A DNA stretch of 64,000 nucleotides from Aurantiacibacter atlanticus (GCF_001077815.2 NZ_CP011310.1:1364001-1428000); one strand, 5' to 3'; numbered from the stretch's first letter, positions 8,486 to 17,477 are shown. Notes: a model not told the origin generated them from the letters alone. A program made the numbers and translations.

Positions 8486-8935
8486 ATGGCTATCACGGTC
8501 AAGCTGCTTGATAAGCCTTTTAATCCTGGCGCATGTGTCGGGCCTTTCACATCTGCGCATCCGGGGCTTGGGGCGGTTTGCAGCTTTGTTGGCGAAGTGC
8601 GCGGCGAAGACGGCGTCGAGGCGCTCGAACTGCTCCATTATGACCGCATGACCGTGCGCGGTATGGAGCGGCTTGCCAGAAACGCGGCGGGCCGGTTCGC
8701 GCTGATGGGCCTTATCATCGTGCATCGCACAGGCATCATGCTTCCCGGAGAGTCGATCGTGCTGGTGTCCGCTTGCGCCAGCCATCGCCGCGCCGCCATT
8801 GATGCGGTCGATTATTGCATGGATCACCTCAAGGCTGACAGCTGGTTCTGGAAGCGCGAAAAGCGTGAAGGCAATTGGCACTGGGTTGAGCCGCGGACCG
8901 CTGATCATGCCGATCTGGCGCGATGGAGCGAATGA
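8486..8935 (+). CDS. moaE: Molybdopterin synthase large subunit
   Basis: The 149-residue protein matches MoaE: 'GAVCSFVGEVR', 'LELLHYDRMT', 'IIVHRTGIMLPGE', and the catalytic lysine region 'FWKREKREGNWHWVE'. It binds precursor Z and, with MoaD, inserts the dithiolene sulfurs. A longer frame starts at 8441 inside moaD, but the ATG at 8486 gives the family N-terminus ('MAITVKLLDKPF') and lies just after the moaD stop. Confidence 0.95.
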   Translation: MAITVKLLDKPFNPGACVGPFTSAHPGLGAVCSFVGEVRGEDGVEALELLHYDRMTVRGMERLARNAAGRFALMGLIIVHRTGIMLPGESIVLVSACASHRRAAIDAVDYCMDHLKADSWFWKREKREGNWHWVEPRTADHADLARWSE

Positions 8936-9015
8936 TTCGCCCGACTTGACCGGGATCAATGCGTGCTGGCCTGCGCGTATTCATACTTCCTTCCTGCAAC
9001 TGGAAGGAAAACATC

Positions 9016-9447
9016 ATGGCCGAACAACTTACTCGCGAACAAATCGCCCGCGCTGCCGATATCCACGCTGCGCCACCTGCTGTCGTACGCAACGATCCGG
9101 TGGATCGCACATTCGGCCTGCCCAAGAAACTCTACATGGCCACTGTGGGGCTCTATCTGGGGTTTATCGCTGTCCTGTGCTGGGGATTTGGCAATCCGGT
9201 GATGGTCATTCCGATCGCGATCTGCGTATTGATCATTGTCGCCGGCTTCGGGCTGCCCACGATGTGGACGCGTATGAAGCCCTTCACCAGCAGCAAGCCC
9301 GCGACATGGGCGCACTTCAGCCAGCGCGGGATTGCCACGGCCTCCGGCCACACGCGCTCACGTGATGCAAGCGTCCAGGTCCTTATCCTGCCCGTGCTGA
9401 TCCTTGCGTGGGGCCTTGCATTTGTGACGATCGCGGCACTGGTCTGA
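9016..9447 (+). CDS. Small membrane protein of unknown function
   Basis: The 143-residue protein starts at ATG 9016, preceded by GGAAGGAAAA, a good ribosome site; an upstream in-frame extension to 8959 has none. It has a soluble N-terminus of about 38 residues, two adjacent hydrophobic helices (about 41-60 and 62-83), a polar Ser/Thr-rich loop, and a third helix at the C-terminus ('VLILPVLILAWGLAFVTIAAL'). I do not recognise a family. It follows moaE by 80 bp on the same strand and is convergent with a lipoprotein gene. Confidence 0.75.
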   Translation: MAEQLTREQIARAADIHAAPPAVVRNDPVDRTFGLPKKLYMATVGLYLGFIAVLCWGFGNPVMVIPIAICVLIIVAGFGLPTMWTRMKPFTSSKPATWAHFSQRGIATASGHTRSRDASVQVLILPVLILAWGLAFVTIAALV

Positions 9448-9459
9448 CCTTATCGCCTG

Positions 9460-9978
9460 CTAGCGGGAGAGGCGTGACGCGAGTCGGGTGATCAGTGCGT
9501 TCTCTGTGTCTATCAGGGCCGCAACTTCTCCGCGCACATCCGCAATCGGGGCGATTGCCTCTCCGGCGGTTGAAGTGTCGACATAGATCCGATCTAGATC
9601 AGCCAGAGCAATCATTGCGCGGCTGCGGCGCGATTCGAGATTGGCGAGAGCAACTTGTGCCACCGACCATGCCTCGCTTCCCACCCCGGCAGATTGCGCA
9701 GCAGAAGTTTGGCGTTCTGCTTCAGGAGCGGCAGCGAGAAATTCATCGTGGGCAGACCGCGCCTCGCGGGCGAGTTGCACTGTGCGTTCTACTGTCTCCG
9801 CTGCCGGCGGCTCAGGCACATAGGGTTCTGCCTCCGCAACATCGAATGTGCCCGCCCAGCGCTCTCCATCGCGGAAGGCGAGCGAGGGATAGTCGCCCGA
9901 GGCGCTGGCACAGCCGCCGGTCAAAACCACAAGACCGCCCAGAAACGGCAGGATCGCTAAACGTATTTGCATCATCAC
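9460..9978 (-). CDS. Putative lipoprotein of unknown function
   Basis: The 172-residue protein starts with three Met codons, a hydrophobic stretch and 'VLTGGCAS', a signal-peptidase-II-like site with Cys23 (the -3 position is Thr rather than Leu, so slightly off consensus). After an extended Pro/Glu-rich segment ('EAEPYVPEPPAAETVE') come two or three Ala-rich helical stretches with heptad character, suggesting a small helical bundle at the envelope. No known domain is recognised. It is transcribed away from rplU. Confidence 0.72.
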   Translation of the reverse strand: MMMQIRLAILPFLGGLVVLTGGCASASGDYPSLAFRDGERWAGTFDVAEAEPYVPEPPAAETVERTVQLAREARSAHDEFLAAAPEAERQTSAAQSAGVGSEAWSVAQVALANLESRRSRAMIALADLDRIYVDTSTAGEAIAPIADVRGEVAALIDTENALITRLASRLSR

Positions 9979-10060
9979 GCCATCGCCCTACATCGTGGCT
10001 GCACGGCTTTCCAGCGTACAATTGCCCCAAGAAATGGCGCTGCTTTGGTCCATCTGGTGG

Positions 10061-10089
10061 TTGACAGCCTTGGGCAGGTGGCCTAACGG
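10061..10089 (+). promoter_or_regulatory. Candidate promoter of rplU-rpmA
   Basis: A perfect TTGACA hexamer (10061-10066) is followed after 17 bp by TAACGG (10084-10089), a weak -10. It is the best sigma70-type match in the 219 bp gap between the lipoprotein gene and rplU. Transcription would begin near 10096, leaving a leader of about 100 nt that contains a hairpin with a T tract. Confidence 0.45.
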
Positions 10090-10102
10090 CGACGTTCTTC
10101 GC

Positions 10103-10128
10103 GGTGCCCCTTTTTGGGCGCCCTTTTT
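10103..10128 (+). terminator. Hairpin with T tract in the rplU leader (possible attenuator)
   Basis: GGTGCCC (10103-10109) pairs with GGGCGCC (10116-10122) through a 7 bp stem with one G-U pair and a 6 nt loop, followed by CTTTTT (10123-10128) and further T-rich sequence. This is the shape of an intrinsic terminator on the plus strand, and it lies 70 bp before the rplU ATG, just after the candidate promoter. It could be an attenuator for the L21-L27 operon or a terminator for an upstream transcript. Confidence 0.5.
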
Positions 10129-10197
10129 GTTGTTGAGGCGGGCGGGCCTATTGGCCGGTCCTGCAGCGGGAACACCAGATAAACGGAATTTAGCACC

Positions 10198-10644
10198 ATG
10201 TTCGCAGTAGTGCGCACGGGCGGCAAGCAATATCGCGTCGCCGAAGGAGACAAGATCGCAGTAGAGAAGCTGGCGGGTGACGCTGGTGACTCCATCACGC
10301 TAGGCGATGTCCTGCTGGCCGGCGAAGGCGCCGATCTAGCAGACAGCGCTAAGGTCACTGTCTCTGCAGAAATCATCGCCCAGGCCAAGAGCGAGAAGGT
10401 AACGGTCTTCAAGAAGCGCCGTCGCCATAATTATCGCCGCAAGGCTGGTCATCGCCAGCAGATGACATTGTTGCGCATCACCGGTGTAGGTGAAGGCAAG
10501 AAAGCTGCAGCCAAGAAGGCCGCCGCTCCGAAGAAGGATACTTCCGAAGAGAAGGCCGCGCCTGACACGCACAAGGCTGCTCCTGCAAAGGATGCCGCCC
10601 CAGCTGCGAAGAAAGCATCGGCCAAAAAGGCCGATAAGGAATAA
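10198..10644 (+). CDS. rplU: 50S ribosomal protein L21 with Ala/Lys-rich tail
   Basis: Residues 1-100 are a standard bacterial L21 ('[19 protein letters not shown]', '[20 protein letters not shown]', 'TLLRITGV'). A further 45 or so residues form a low-complexity tail of Ala, Lys, Asp and Pro. Typical L21 is about 103 residues; similar basic tails occur in some alphaproteobacterial L21 proteins. L21 binds 23S rRNA in the large subunit. The gene is followed 39 bp later by rpmA, the conserved pair. Confidence 0.97.
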   Translation: MFAVVRTGGKQYRVAEGDKIAVEKLAGDAGDSITLGDVLLAGEGADLADSAKVTVSAEIIAQAKSEKVTVFKKRRRHNYRRKAGHRQQMTLLRITGVGEGKKAAAKKAAAPKKDTSEEKAAPDTHKAAPAKDAAPAAKKASAKKADKE

Positions 10645-10683
10645 TCCCGGTTTAACTGGGTCACGAATACGGAGTAAGGCACA

Positions 10684-10953
10684 ATGGCACATAAAAAAGC
10701 TGGCGGTTCGTCGCGCAACGGTCGTGATTCGGCCGGTCGTCGCCTCGGTGTGAAGAAGTTTGGTAGCCAGGACGTGATTCCGGGCAATATTATTGTGCGT
10801 CAGCGCGGCACGAGGTTCTATCCCGGCGTCAATGTCGGTATGGGTAAGGACCATACGCTGTTTGCGCTCGAAGCGGGCAAGGTCCGTTTCCACAGTGGCA
10901 AGCTGGGCCGCAAATACGTCTCAGTAGACGCGATGGCCCAAGCCGCCGAATAA
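10684..10953 (+). CDS. rpmA: 50S ribosomal protein L27
   Basis: The 89-residue protein is a standard L27: N-terminal '[16 protein letters not shown]', then 'GVKKFG', '[13 protein letters not shown]' and '[11 protein letters not shown]'. L27's N-terminal arm reaches toward the peptidyl transferase centre. There is no N-terminal leader of the type cleaved in Firmicutes. A strong GGAGTAAGG ribosome site precedes the ATG. Two hairpin terminators follow. Confidence 0.98.
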   Translation: MAHKKAGGSSRNGRDSAGRRLGVKKFGSQDVIPGNIIVRQRGTRFYPGVNVGMGKDHTLFALEAGKVRFHSGKLGRKYVSVDAMAQAAE

Positions 10954-10969
10954 AGCCGGATGATCCGAC

Positions 10970-11000
10970 AAAGGGCTCATCCACCGGGATGGCCCTTTTC
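10970..11000 (+). terminator. Intrinsic terminator 1 after rpmA
   Basis: AAAGGGC (10970-10976) pairs with GCCCTTT (10992-10998), enclosing an inner CATCC/GGATG stem with a 4 nt loop; T residues follow. It lies 16 bp after the rpmA stop. Confidence 0.8.
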
Positions 11001-11028
11001 GGAGTTTCGATAATCCGAAGAACTGGAA

Positions 11029-11057
11029 GGAGATGGGGCCGCCCCGTCTCCTTTTTT
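11029..11057 (+). terminator. Intrinsic terminator 2 after rpmA
   Basis: GGAGATGGGG (11029-11038) pairs with CCCCGTCTCC (11042-11051) with one G-U pair and a 3 nt loop, followed by TTTTTT (11052-11057). This is a textbook intrinsic terminator and backs up the first one. Confidence 0.85.
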
Positions 11058-11129
11058 GATTCTCTTTCCTCGTTTTGACGCACCGGCTGTCTACTGGAGG
11101 CAGGCCGCCGGCTTTTGAGGAGATGTGAG

Positions 11130-11678
11130 ATGTTCATGCGTACCGAACGGCTGTTTCTGCGGCCTGTTTTCCCCGAAGACTGGCACGATATCATGGCAGG
11201 CATTGCCGATTTTCGTGTGGTCAGCATGCTGGAGAATGCACCTTGGCCCTATGGTGAAGAACAGGCGCGCGCTTATTGCATGAGCCTGCCCGAGGATGGC
11301 GAGATTCGTCTTTCGGTCACTCTGCCCGAAAAGCACGGTGCTCCGGTTGTCGGACAGATCGGCATGCGCCCAAACAGCAATGGTCGATACGAACTGGGAT
11401 ACTGGATCGCACGCAGATGGCAGAAGCGCGGTTTTGCGGTGGAGGCGGCGCACGGCATTATCGCAATAGCGCAAGGTCTGGGCATCAGCGAATTGGAGGC
11501 CGGCCATTATCTGGACAATTCTGCCAGCAGCAAGGTCTTGCGGCGCTGCGGATTCCAGCCCACGGGCGAAATCGCACCAACTTATTGCATTGCCCGCGGT
11601 GGTGAAGTGATGATGATGCGCCGTTATGCCATACATCTGGCTGGCGCCAAGGACGATAATCGGCCGGTCGCAGCCTAG
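11130..11678 (+). CDS. GNAT family N-acetyltransferase (RimJ/RimL-like)
   Basis: The 182-residue protein has the RimJ/RimL pattern: 'TERLFLRPVFPEDWHDI' at the N-terminus, 'VGQIGMRPNSNGRYELGYWIARRWQKRGFAVEAA' for the acetyl-CoA site, and 'LDNSASSKVLRRCGF' near the end. It transfers acetyl from acetyl-CoA to an amine; the substrate is not predictable. The start is ATG 11130, 7 nt after GAGGAG; an in-frame TTG at 11115 lacks support. It overlaps the convergent PF10118 gene by 4 bp. Confidence 0.9.
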   Translation: MFMRTERLFLRPVFPEDWHDIMAGIADFRVVSMLENAPWPYGEEQARAYCMSLPEDGEIRLSVTLPEKHGAPVVGQIGMRPNSNGRYELGYWIARRWQKRGFAVEAAHGIIAIAQGLGISELEAGHYLDNSASSKVLRRCGFQPTGEIAPTYCIARGGEVMMMRRYAIHLAGAKDDNRPVAA

Positions 11679-12529
11679 GCTGCTGCTTCCGGCGCATCGT
11701 CCAACTCCCTGTCCCATTTTGCGATGAGGTGCCGGTCGTCATGGTCCCAGGGATGGAAACCCGGCCGGAAATAGCCGAGCCACGATGGGAAAATACTGCG
11801 CAATATGCCAGGTTTAACAATCAGATAATGTGCCAGATGCGCCTTTGCTCGCCAACCAGTCACCCCGTCCTGTGCCAGCAATTCGACCGCATCGGCTGAA
11901 CGATTGCGCAGGAAGCGGATTGTTACCAACAGCATGACCAGCGATCGCATCCGCCAGCGTTTGAAAGACGACCAATTACGTGTGGCATGGATGAACGTGT
12001 CATAGGCCACGGCCTTATGCTCAATCTCCTCGACCGCGTGCCACAACCATAATTGTCGATCTCCCATCCCCGCACTTGCCAGCGTATGAGGGGATTTGAG
12101 AAACTGGTGGGCGAACATGGCGGTGAAGTGTTCCAGCGCGCAGGTAATGGCCAATTGCACAATTGCAGGGGCTTTCTGCGTATCGCCGACAAGTTGCTTT
12201 ACCCGTGCATCAATAAATGTGAGATCATATCCTGCTTCTTCAACCGCGCGGTTGAAGGCGACATGCTCGCGTGAGTGATTGACTTCCTGACGGATGAAAT
12301 CGCGGATTTCCCCTGTCAGTTTTGCCGGTGTGTCTGCACGGTGCGCCTTCACCGCATCAATAAACATCGCTTCACCGCGCGGAAAGCTGGCAGATAATGC
12401 GGCAAACCAGGCTGCCGCGACCGGATCGGTGCCGCGGGGGCGCTTTTTACCGCGTCCGAAGCGGCGATCGCGCACCTTAAGGGGGTGATCGACAGGCTTG
12501 CTTGCTTGCCAGTGCGGTTCTGCAGTCAT
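11675..12529 (-). CDS. PF10118-type metal-dependent hydrolase
   Basis: The protein (284 residues from ATG 12529; a TTG at 12541 is also in frame) fits the PF10118 'predicted metal-dependent hydrolase' family. Acidic and His motifs spaced as in a ferritin-like di-metal bundle are visible: 'FPRGEAMF', 'EVNHSREH', 'ALEHFTAM' and 'WHAVEEIEHK'. The natural substrate is unknown. In this family the gene is often paired with a divergent TetR regulator, as here, with a palindrome between the two starts. Confidence 0.85.
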   Translation of the reverse strand: MTAEPHWQASKPVDHPLKVRDRRFGRGKKRPRGTDPVAAAWFAALSASFPRGEAMFIDAVKAHRADTPAKLTGEIRDFIRQEVNHSREHVAFNRAVEEAGYDLTFIDARVKQLVGDTQKAPAIVQLAITCALEHFTAMFAHQFLKSPHTLASAGMGDRQLWLWHAVEEIEHKAVAYDTFIHATRNWSSFKRWRMRSLVMLLVTIRFLRNRSADAVELLAQDGVTGWRAKAHLAHYLIVKPGILRSIFPSWLGYFRPGFHPWDHDDRHLIAKWDRELDDAPEAAA

Positions 12530-12546
12530 ACCATCATCCAATTATC

Positions 12547-12562
12547 TGTCAGGAAACTGACA
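12547..12562. promoter_or_regulatory. Palindromic operator between PF10118 hydrolase and tetR
   Basis: TGTCAG (12547-12552) and CTGACA (12557-12562) form a perfect 6 bp inverted repeat around a 4 bp spacer. It lies in the short intergenic space between the divergent hydrolase and TetR genes, which is where a TetR-family repressor controlling itself and its neighbour would bind. Confidence 0.65.
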
Positions 12563-12590
12563 AGTCGAATTGTGAAGGGCGCTTACACTG

Positions 12591-13271
12591 ATGTCAATAA
12601 AGAGGCGTTTGCCTCCAGAAGAAAGTCGCGCGGTTGCGCTCGAAGCCGCGCGGGCACTGTTGATAGACGCAGGTCCGCAGGCGGTGACTTTGAAAGCGGT
12701 CGCTTCGATGGTGGGGCGCACGCATGCCAATTTACTGCACCATTTCGGTAGCGCTTCGGGCCTGCAAAAAGAATTGGCGCGCCATCTGGCGCGAACAGTG
12801 TGCGATTCGATCGGCGAAGCTGTGCGCGCAACGCGGGCCGGTATCGGTTCGCCGCGCGAAGTCGTCGATCTCGCATTCGATGCCTTCGGGCGTGAAGGTG
12901 GTGGGCAATTGGCAAGCTGGATGCTGGCATCGGGCAATGAAGATGCCCTCAATCCAATAATCGAGTCGATTCACGCGCTGGTGCACGACCTTAACCCGGA
13001 TGAAGCACATACTGGCGGCGATCTGCGCATGCATGAAACAACCTTCACGCTGGTTCTGCTGGCTCTGGGCGATGCGCTGCTGGGCGAACCGCTCGCCGAA
13101 TCGCTGACGGTGAAGCGCAGCGTTGCGCGTGATCGGGCAGAACAGATGCTTGTCGCCGCTTATCAGGCCAATGCCGCATCTGTCGAAGCGGCGGTGGTTC
13201 AGGCTTCGCCCGCTGCCAGCGTCATCCAATCTGGCACCGCTTCGGCAGGGATGTCGTCCACCCGCAAGTGA
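12591..13271 (+). CDS. TetR family transcriptional regulator
   Basis: The 226-residue protein has a TetR N-terminal DNA-binding domain: 'ALEAARALLIDAGPQAVTLKAVASMVGRTHANLLHHFGS' (about residues 17-55) contains the helix-turn-helix and the conserved H-F after it. The remaining all-helical region is the ligand domain. It is divergent from the PF10118 gene and probably represses both from the palindrome at 12547-12562. Its last 73 bp overlap the convergent ygfZ-like gene. Confidence 0.92.
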   Translation: MSIKRRLPPEESRAVALEAARALLIDAGPQAVTLKAVASMVGRTHANLLHHFGSASGLQKELARHLARTVCDSIGEAVRATRAGIGSPREVVDLAFDAFGREGGGQLASWMLASGNEDALNPIIESIHALVHDLNPDEAHTGGDLRMHETTFTLVLLALGDALLGEPLAESLTVKRSVARDRAEQMLVAAYQANAASVEAAVVQASPAASVIQSGTASAGMSSTRK

Positions 13272-13933
13272 TCGACTGCCAGGCCCAGTGCCGGGTAGGC
13301 AGCTTTGCAGCGCTTTTCCTGGGATTGGGCGAGTGGGACCACCACGACCCGGCGATTGATCTTCTGTCGCCAGTTCATCCGTGCGGTATTCTCCTGCCCG
13401 ATATAACAGCCCTTGGTGAAGCTGACCCCGCCAAGTTCGGCTGCATTGGTCTCCAGCCACAGGATGTCGCCCAGTTCGGTCGAACCTTCGGCAACGCCCG
13501 ATGAAAGGCGCTGGTCGAGATAGCTTTCATCAACACCGTCTGCCCCCGTGCTGATCGCGCCGAGGCGCCGATAGCCGAGTGCCGGCAGGCGCGGATCAGG
13601 CACGAAACCGTCTGCCGCCTCATCACTCCAGAAAGCAGCCAGACCTGCATCCACGGCAATGTCCAGCTTGCGACGCAGGCGGTAAAGCGAGAGCCGTTTG
13701 GCAAGCGTTTCTGCCTCTGCGGCCTCACACTCCAGCAGAATGTCATGCTCGTCGCGCCACACCAGCATATCCACCATTGTCTTGCCTTGCGCAGTCAGCA
13801 GCGCGGCATAGACAGGCAATGTGCCGGTGACATCATTAGTGAGGAGGCCCTGCAGAAAGGCCGCGGCATCCTCGCTCTCATCCAGAGGGGAAACGCGCAC
13901 CACGGCGCGGCTGTTCAATTGGCCAATAGTCAT
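13199..13933 (-). CDS. ygfZ: YgfZ/GcvT-like folate-binding protein
   Basis: The 244-residue protein has the YgfZ signature 'KGCYIGQE' (residues 174-181) with its conserved Cys, plus GcvT-like N-terminal features ('[10 protein letters not shown]', '[15 protein letters not shown]'). The family binds folate and supports maintenance of certain iron-sulfur enzymes such as MiaB, whose gene is also in this window. The start is ATG 13933; a longer frame to 14053 overlaps pyrC and has no family similarity. It overlaps the TetR gene by 73 bp tail to tail. Confidence 0.92.
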   Translation of the reverse strand: MTIGQLNSRAVVRVSPLDESEDAAAFLQGLLTNDVTGTLPVYAALLTAQGKTMVDMLVWRDEHDILLECEAAEAETLAKRLSLYRLRRKLDIAVDAGLAAFWSDEAADGFVPDPRLPALGYRRLGAISTGADGVDESYLDQRLSSGVAEGSTELGDILWLETNAAELGGVSFTKGCYIGQENTARMNWRQKINRRVVVVPLAQSQEKRCKAAYPALGLAVDHLRVDDIPAEAVPDWMTLAAGEA

Positions 13934-13971
13934 GGGTGACAGATAGGGCGGGGCGCGCCATAGGCAATCCC

Positions 13972-15009
13972 ATGACGACGAAGCTGACGATCCGCCGCCC
14001 CGATGATTGGCATGTCCACCTGCGCGACGGGGCGATGCTGCAAGGCGTGGCACAATTTACCGCGCGCCAGTTTGCCCGCGCTATCGTCATGCCCAATCTT
14101 TCCCCGCCGGTGACATCGATAGAGGCGTGCATCGCCTATCGAAACCGTATCATGGCCGCTCTGCCAGAAGGTTCGGCCTTTACGCCGCTGATGACCTGCT
14201 ATCTCACCGACAGAACCGATCCTGCCGAGGTGCGGCGCGGCTTTACCGAGGGTGTGTTCACTGCGGCAAAGCTCTATCCTGCCGGTGCTACCACAAATTC
14301 CGATGGCGGCGTGACCGATGTGGCGAATATCCGCGCCGTGCTCGAAACCATGGCGGAAGTCGGCATGGTTTTGTGCGTGCATGGCGAGGTGACATCTGCC
14401 GAGATCGATATATTCGACCGTGAAGCGGTGTTTATCGAGCAGGTGCTTGCGCCATTGTTGAAGGACCAGCCCGGCCTCAAGGTGGTGTTTGAACACATCA
14501 CCACGCAGGATGCTGTGGAATTCGTCGAAGCAGCGCCAGCCAATGTCGCGGCCACGGTCACGCCGCAGCATCTCCATATCAATCGCAATGCCATGCTGGT
14601 GGGCGGGATGCGCCCGCATGCCTATTGCCTGCCTGTGGCCAAGCGGGAAAAGCATCGGCTGGCGCTGCGAGCGGCAGCCACCAGAGGATCGACGAAATTT
14701 TTCCTGGGCACAGATAGCGCCCCGCACACGCGCGAAACCAAGGAAAGTGCGTGCGGCTGTGCAGGCATATTCAACGCGCCCTTTGCATTGGAAAGCTATC
14801 TCGCAGTGTTCGAAGCCGAGAGCGCGCTGGACAGGTTTGAAGGTTTTGCCAGCCTCCACGGTCCGGCCTTTTACGGGCTGCCGGTGAATGAAAGCACGAT
14901 TACGCTGGAAAAGCGCAATTGCACGGTCCCGGCCACCATCATGGCGAATGGGGAATACGTCGTGCCGTTTCATGCGGGCGAGACACTGGGCTGGACCTTG
15001 GTGGATTAG
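13972..15009 (+). CDS. pyrC: Dihydroorotase
   Basis: The 345-residue protein is a type II dihydroorotase like E. coli PyrC. Metal ligands are seen in '[10 protein letters not shown]' (His14, His16) and the carboxylated lysine in '[15 protein letters not shown]' (Lys100); 'LGTDSAPH' supplies the catalytic Asp. It cyclises carbamoyl-aspartate to dihydroorotate in pyrimidine synthesis. The start is ATG 13972, 38 bp from the divergent ygfZ start. The stop region overlaps the convergent EamA gene by 4 bp. Confidence 0.97.
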   Translation: MTTKLTIRRPDDWHVHLRDGAMLQGVAQFTARQFARAIVMPNLSPPVTSIEACIAYRNRIMAALPEGSAFTPLMTCYLTDRTDPAEVRRGFTEGVFTAAKLYPAGATTNSDGGVTDVANIRAVLETMAEVGMVLCVHGEVTSAEIDIFDREAVFIEQVLAPLLKDQPGLKVVFEHITTQDAVEFVEAAPANVAATVTPQHLHINRNAMLVGGMRPHAYCLPVAKREKHRLALRAAATRGSTKFFLGTDSAPHTRETKESACGCAGIFNAPFALESYLAVFEAESALDRFEGFASLHGPAFYGLPVNESTITLEKRNCTVPATIMANGEYVVPFHAGETLGWTLVD

Positions 15010-15917
15010 CCCGCTGCCGGCACAACCTTCGCACGGCGTGATTTGCGCCACACATCCCAACTAAACAGTGCGACTGATGCCCAGATCGCGATGAAACATG
15101 CAAGCTGAGCGTGGTTCAAATCCTCTCCAAATACCGTCAGTCCAAGTATGAAGACGATGGTGGGGGAAGCAAATTGCAGAAAGCCAACCAGCGTATAGGG
15201 CAGGGCGCGTGCGGCAGTGGCGAACAGCAATAGCGGCATCGCTGTAAGCACCCCGCCCAGCATGATGGCGAAGGTTTCCAGTGCATCGCGTCCGAAGGCC
15301 AGCCCTTCGCCGGATATTTCAGCCCATACGAGATAGACAGCGGCGATGGGGAGCAAAATCAGCGCCTCTATCGTCAGGCCTACGACGGGGCCGGCATTTA
15401 CCTTCTTTCGCAGCAGGCCATATACCGCGAAGCTCGACGCCAGCAGCAGGCTGACCCACAAGGTGGTAAGCGCGCCTGCAGCCAGTGTAGCAACACCAAG
15501 GGCTGCCAGCCCCACCGCAATCCATTGCAGCCGCGACAGGCTTTCACCTAGAAATACCAGGCCCAACAACATCATATTCAGCGGCAGAATATAATAGCCA
15601 AGGCTGGCGGCGTAGACATGATTGGCCTGGATCGCCCAGACATAGGCGATCCAGTTGATGGCAATCATCACGGAACTGAGAGCCAGCGTGCGCATGGTGC
15701 GCGGGTCGGCAAGGCAAGCACGAAATTCGGAGAAACGCTGCCGCCTCCCCAACAGGGCGATGCAGAACAGCAGTGCAAAAACCGTGCGCCATGCGACGAA
15801 TTCGAGGACCGGAACTTCTTTCACCAACAGCAGGTAAAGCGGCAGCGTACCCCATATCAGGTGGGACATCATCGCGGAAAGTAGCGCCTTGCCGCGACTT
15901 GTTTCTGCGTCTGCCAT
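15006..15917 (-). CDS. rarD: EamA family transporter, RarD type
   Basis: The 303-residue protein has ten hydrophobic helices arranged as two EamA repeats, with the RarD-like opening '[30 protein letters not shown]' and '[26 protein letters not shown]'. RarD proteins were named for chloramphenicol sensitivity phenotypes and are thought to be metabolite exporters; the substrate here is unknown. It is convergent with pyrC and reads in the same direction as astD upstream. Confidence 0.88.
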   Translation of the reverse strand: MADAETSRGKALLSAMMSHLIWGTLPLYLLLVKEVPVLEFVAWRTVFALLFCIALLGRRQRFSEFRACLADPRTMRTLALSSVMIAINWIAYVWAIQANHVYAASLGYYILPLNMMLLGLVFLGESLSRLQWIAVGLAALGVATLAAGALTTLWVSLLLASSFAVYGLLRKKVNAGPVVGLTIEALILLPIAAVYLVWAEISGEGLAFGRDALETFAIMLGGVLTAMPLLLFATAARALPYTLVGFLQFASPTIVFILGLTVFGEDLNHAQLACFIAIWASVALFSWDVWRKSRRAKVVPAAG

Positions 15918-15963
15918 GAGCGCCCGCTAGACTGTCGTCCGGCAGGCGACAAGCCTTGCCTGC

Positions 15964-17382
15964 TCAGCCCTGTTTGATACCGACGCCCAGGCTGGCGCGC
16001 GGCTGTTCCATTTCGGTGCTGGTAACGGGATAGGCACAGTAATCCGCAGCATAGAAGGCCGCCGGACGGTGATTGCCCGAAAAGCCGATCCCGCCAAATG
16101 GCGCAGCGGAGGATGCACCATTGGTGGGGCGGTTCCAGTTGACGATCCCGGCGCGGACATTCGCCCAGAAACGATTATATTGCTTGGGGGTGCCGCCAAC
16201 CAGTGAAGCCGAAAGGCCAAAGCGCGTATTATTCGCCTCTGCAATTGCCTCATCAAAATCATCGACCTTGATGACCTGAAGCAAGGGGCCGAACAATTCG
16301 ACATCGGGGCGGTCAATCATGGCTGTGGTGTCAATGATGGCAGGGGTAACGAAAGGCAGATCGTCCTGCATACGTCGCATGTGTTTGATCGCCCTGCCGC
16401 CGTTGGACAGCAGATAGACAAAGCTTTCAGTCAATTGGTCGGCCGTATCATTGTCGATCACCGGACCCATGAATGGTGCAGGTTCATCAAAAGGCGCGCC
16501 CACGATGATCCGATCCGCCATTGCCTTCAGTTCGCCGATCACGCTGTCATACATGCTCGCCTTCACGATCAGCCGGCGCGCAGCGGTGCAACGCTGCCCA
16601 GCAGTTGTAAAAGCGGACTGGATGATGAGCGCCGCGGCATCGCTGATCTTGGGCGTGTCCCACACGACCAGCGGATTATTGCCGCCCATTTCCAGCGCCA
16701 GGATCTTGCCCGGCTCGGTGGCGAGTTTGCGGTTGATAGCTATGCCGACCTGCGCGGACCCGGTGAACAATACGCCATTCACATCGCGATGGGCCACAAG
16801 CGCCTTGCCTTCGTCAGGACCGCCGATCAGCAATTGCACCACGCCTTCGGCAATACCTGCGCGATTGAACAGTTCGACCAGCTTTGCGCCAACCGCAGGG
16901 GTCTTTTCCGATGGCTTCAGGATCACCGTATTACCGGCGATAAGCGCGGGCACCATGTGGCCATTGGGGAGATGTGCGGGGAAATTATACGGGCCAAGCA
17001 CCGCCATGACGCCATGCGGCTTGTGTCGCAGCGCCGCTGTGCCCTGTAAGGCGCTGTTTAGCTTTCGCTGGCCGGTCCTTTCGGCATAGGCATTGACCGA
17101 GATATCGACCTTGGCCATCACAGCCTCGACCTCGGTGCGGGCTTCCCACAGGGGCTTGCCCGTCTCGCGTGCAATCAGTTCGGCCAGTTCTTCCTGATCC
17201 TTGCGCACTTCATTAACGAAGCGGCGCACCAGTTCGATCCGCACGGCCAGCGGCTGCGCGGCCCATGCGGGCCAGGCGCGTTTTGACTGCTCCACCAGCT
17301 GATCCACATCACCATGCGGCGCACGCCACATTTCTGCACCCGTGGCAGGTTCAAAAGAGACGAGTTCCTGTGTTACCGACAA
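15964..17382 (-). CDS. astD: Succinylglutamate-semialdehyde dehydrogenase
   Basis: The 472-residue aldehyde dehydrogenase has catalytic Cys265 ('TTAGQRCTAARR') and Glu231 ('ALEMGGNNPLV'), and the AstD-specific 'GPYNFPAHLPNGH'. It oxidises N-succinylglutamate semialdehyde in arginine succinyltransferase catabolism. I place the start at a TTG at 17382, 8 nt after GGAAGG; this gives the expected AstD length. A longer frame to ATG 17445 adds 21 residues without similarity. The other ast genes are not in the window. Confidence 0.9.
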   Translation of the reverse strand: MSVTQELVSFEPATGAEMWRAPHGDVDQLVEQSKRAWPAWAAQPLAVRIELVRRFVNEVRKDQEELAELIARETGKPLWEARTEVEAVMAKVDISVNAYAERTGQRKLNSALQGTAALRHKPHGVMAVLGPYNFPAHLPNGHMVPALIAGNTVILKPSEKTPAVGAKLVELFNRAGIAEGVVQLLIGGPDEGKALVAHRDVNGVLFTGSAQVGIAINRKLATEPGKILALEMGGNNPLVVWDTPKISDAAALIIQSAFTTAGQRCTAARRLIVKASMYDSVIGELKAMADRIIVGAPFDEPAPFMGPVIDNDTADQLTESFVYLLSNGGRAIKHMRRMQDDLPFVTPAIIDTTAMIDRPDVELFGPLLQVIKVDDFDEAIAEANNTRFGLSASLVGGTPKQYNRFWANVRAGIVNWNRPTNGASSAAPFGGIGFSGNHRPAAFYAADYCAYPVTSTEMEQPRASLGVGIKQG

Positions 17383-17477
17383 TGCTTGCACCTTCCCGAG
17401 CGCCAAATTCAACCGCTTCTTAGAGAGAGTTGTGCGTAGGCGCAAAGTTACGTTTGAACCTATCCCTATATGTCACG

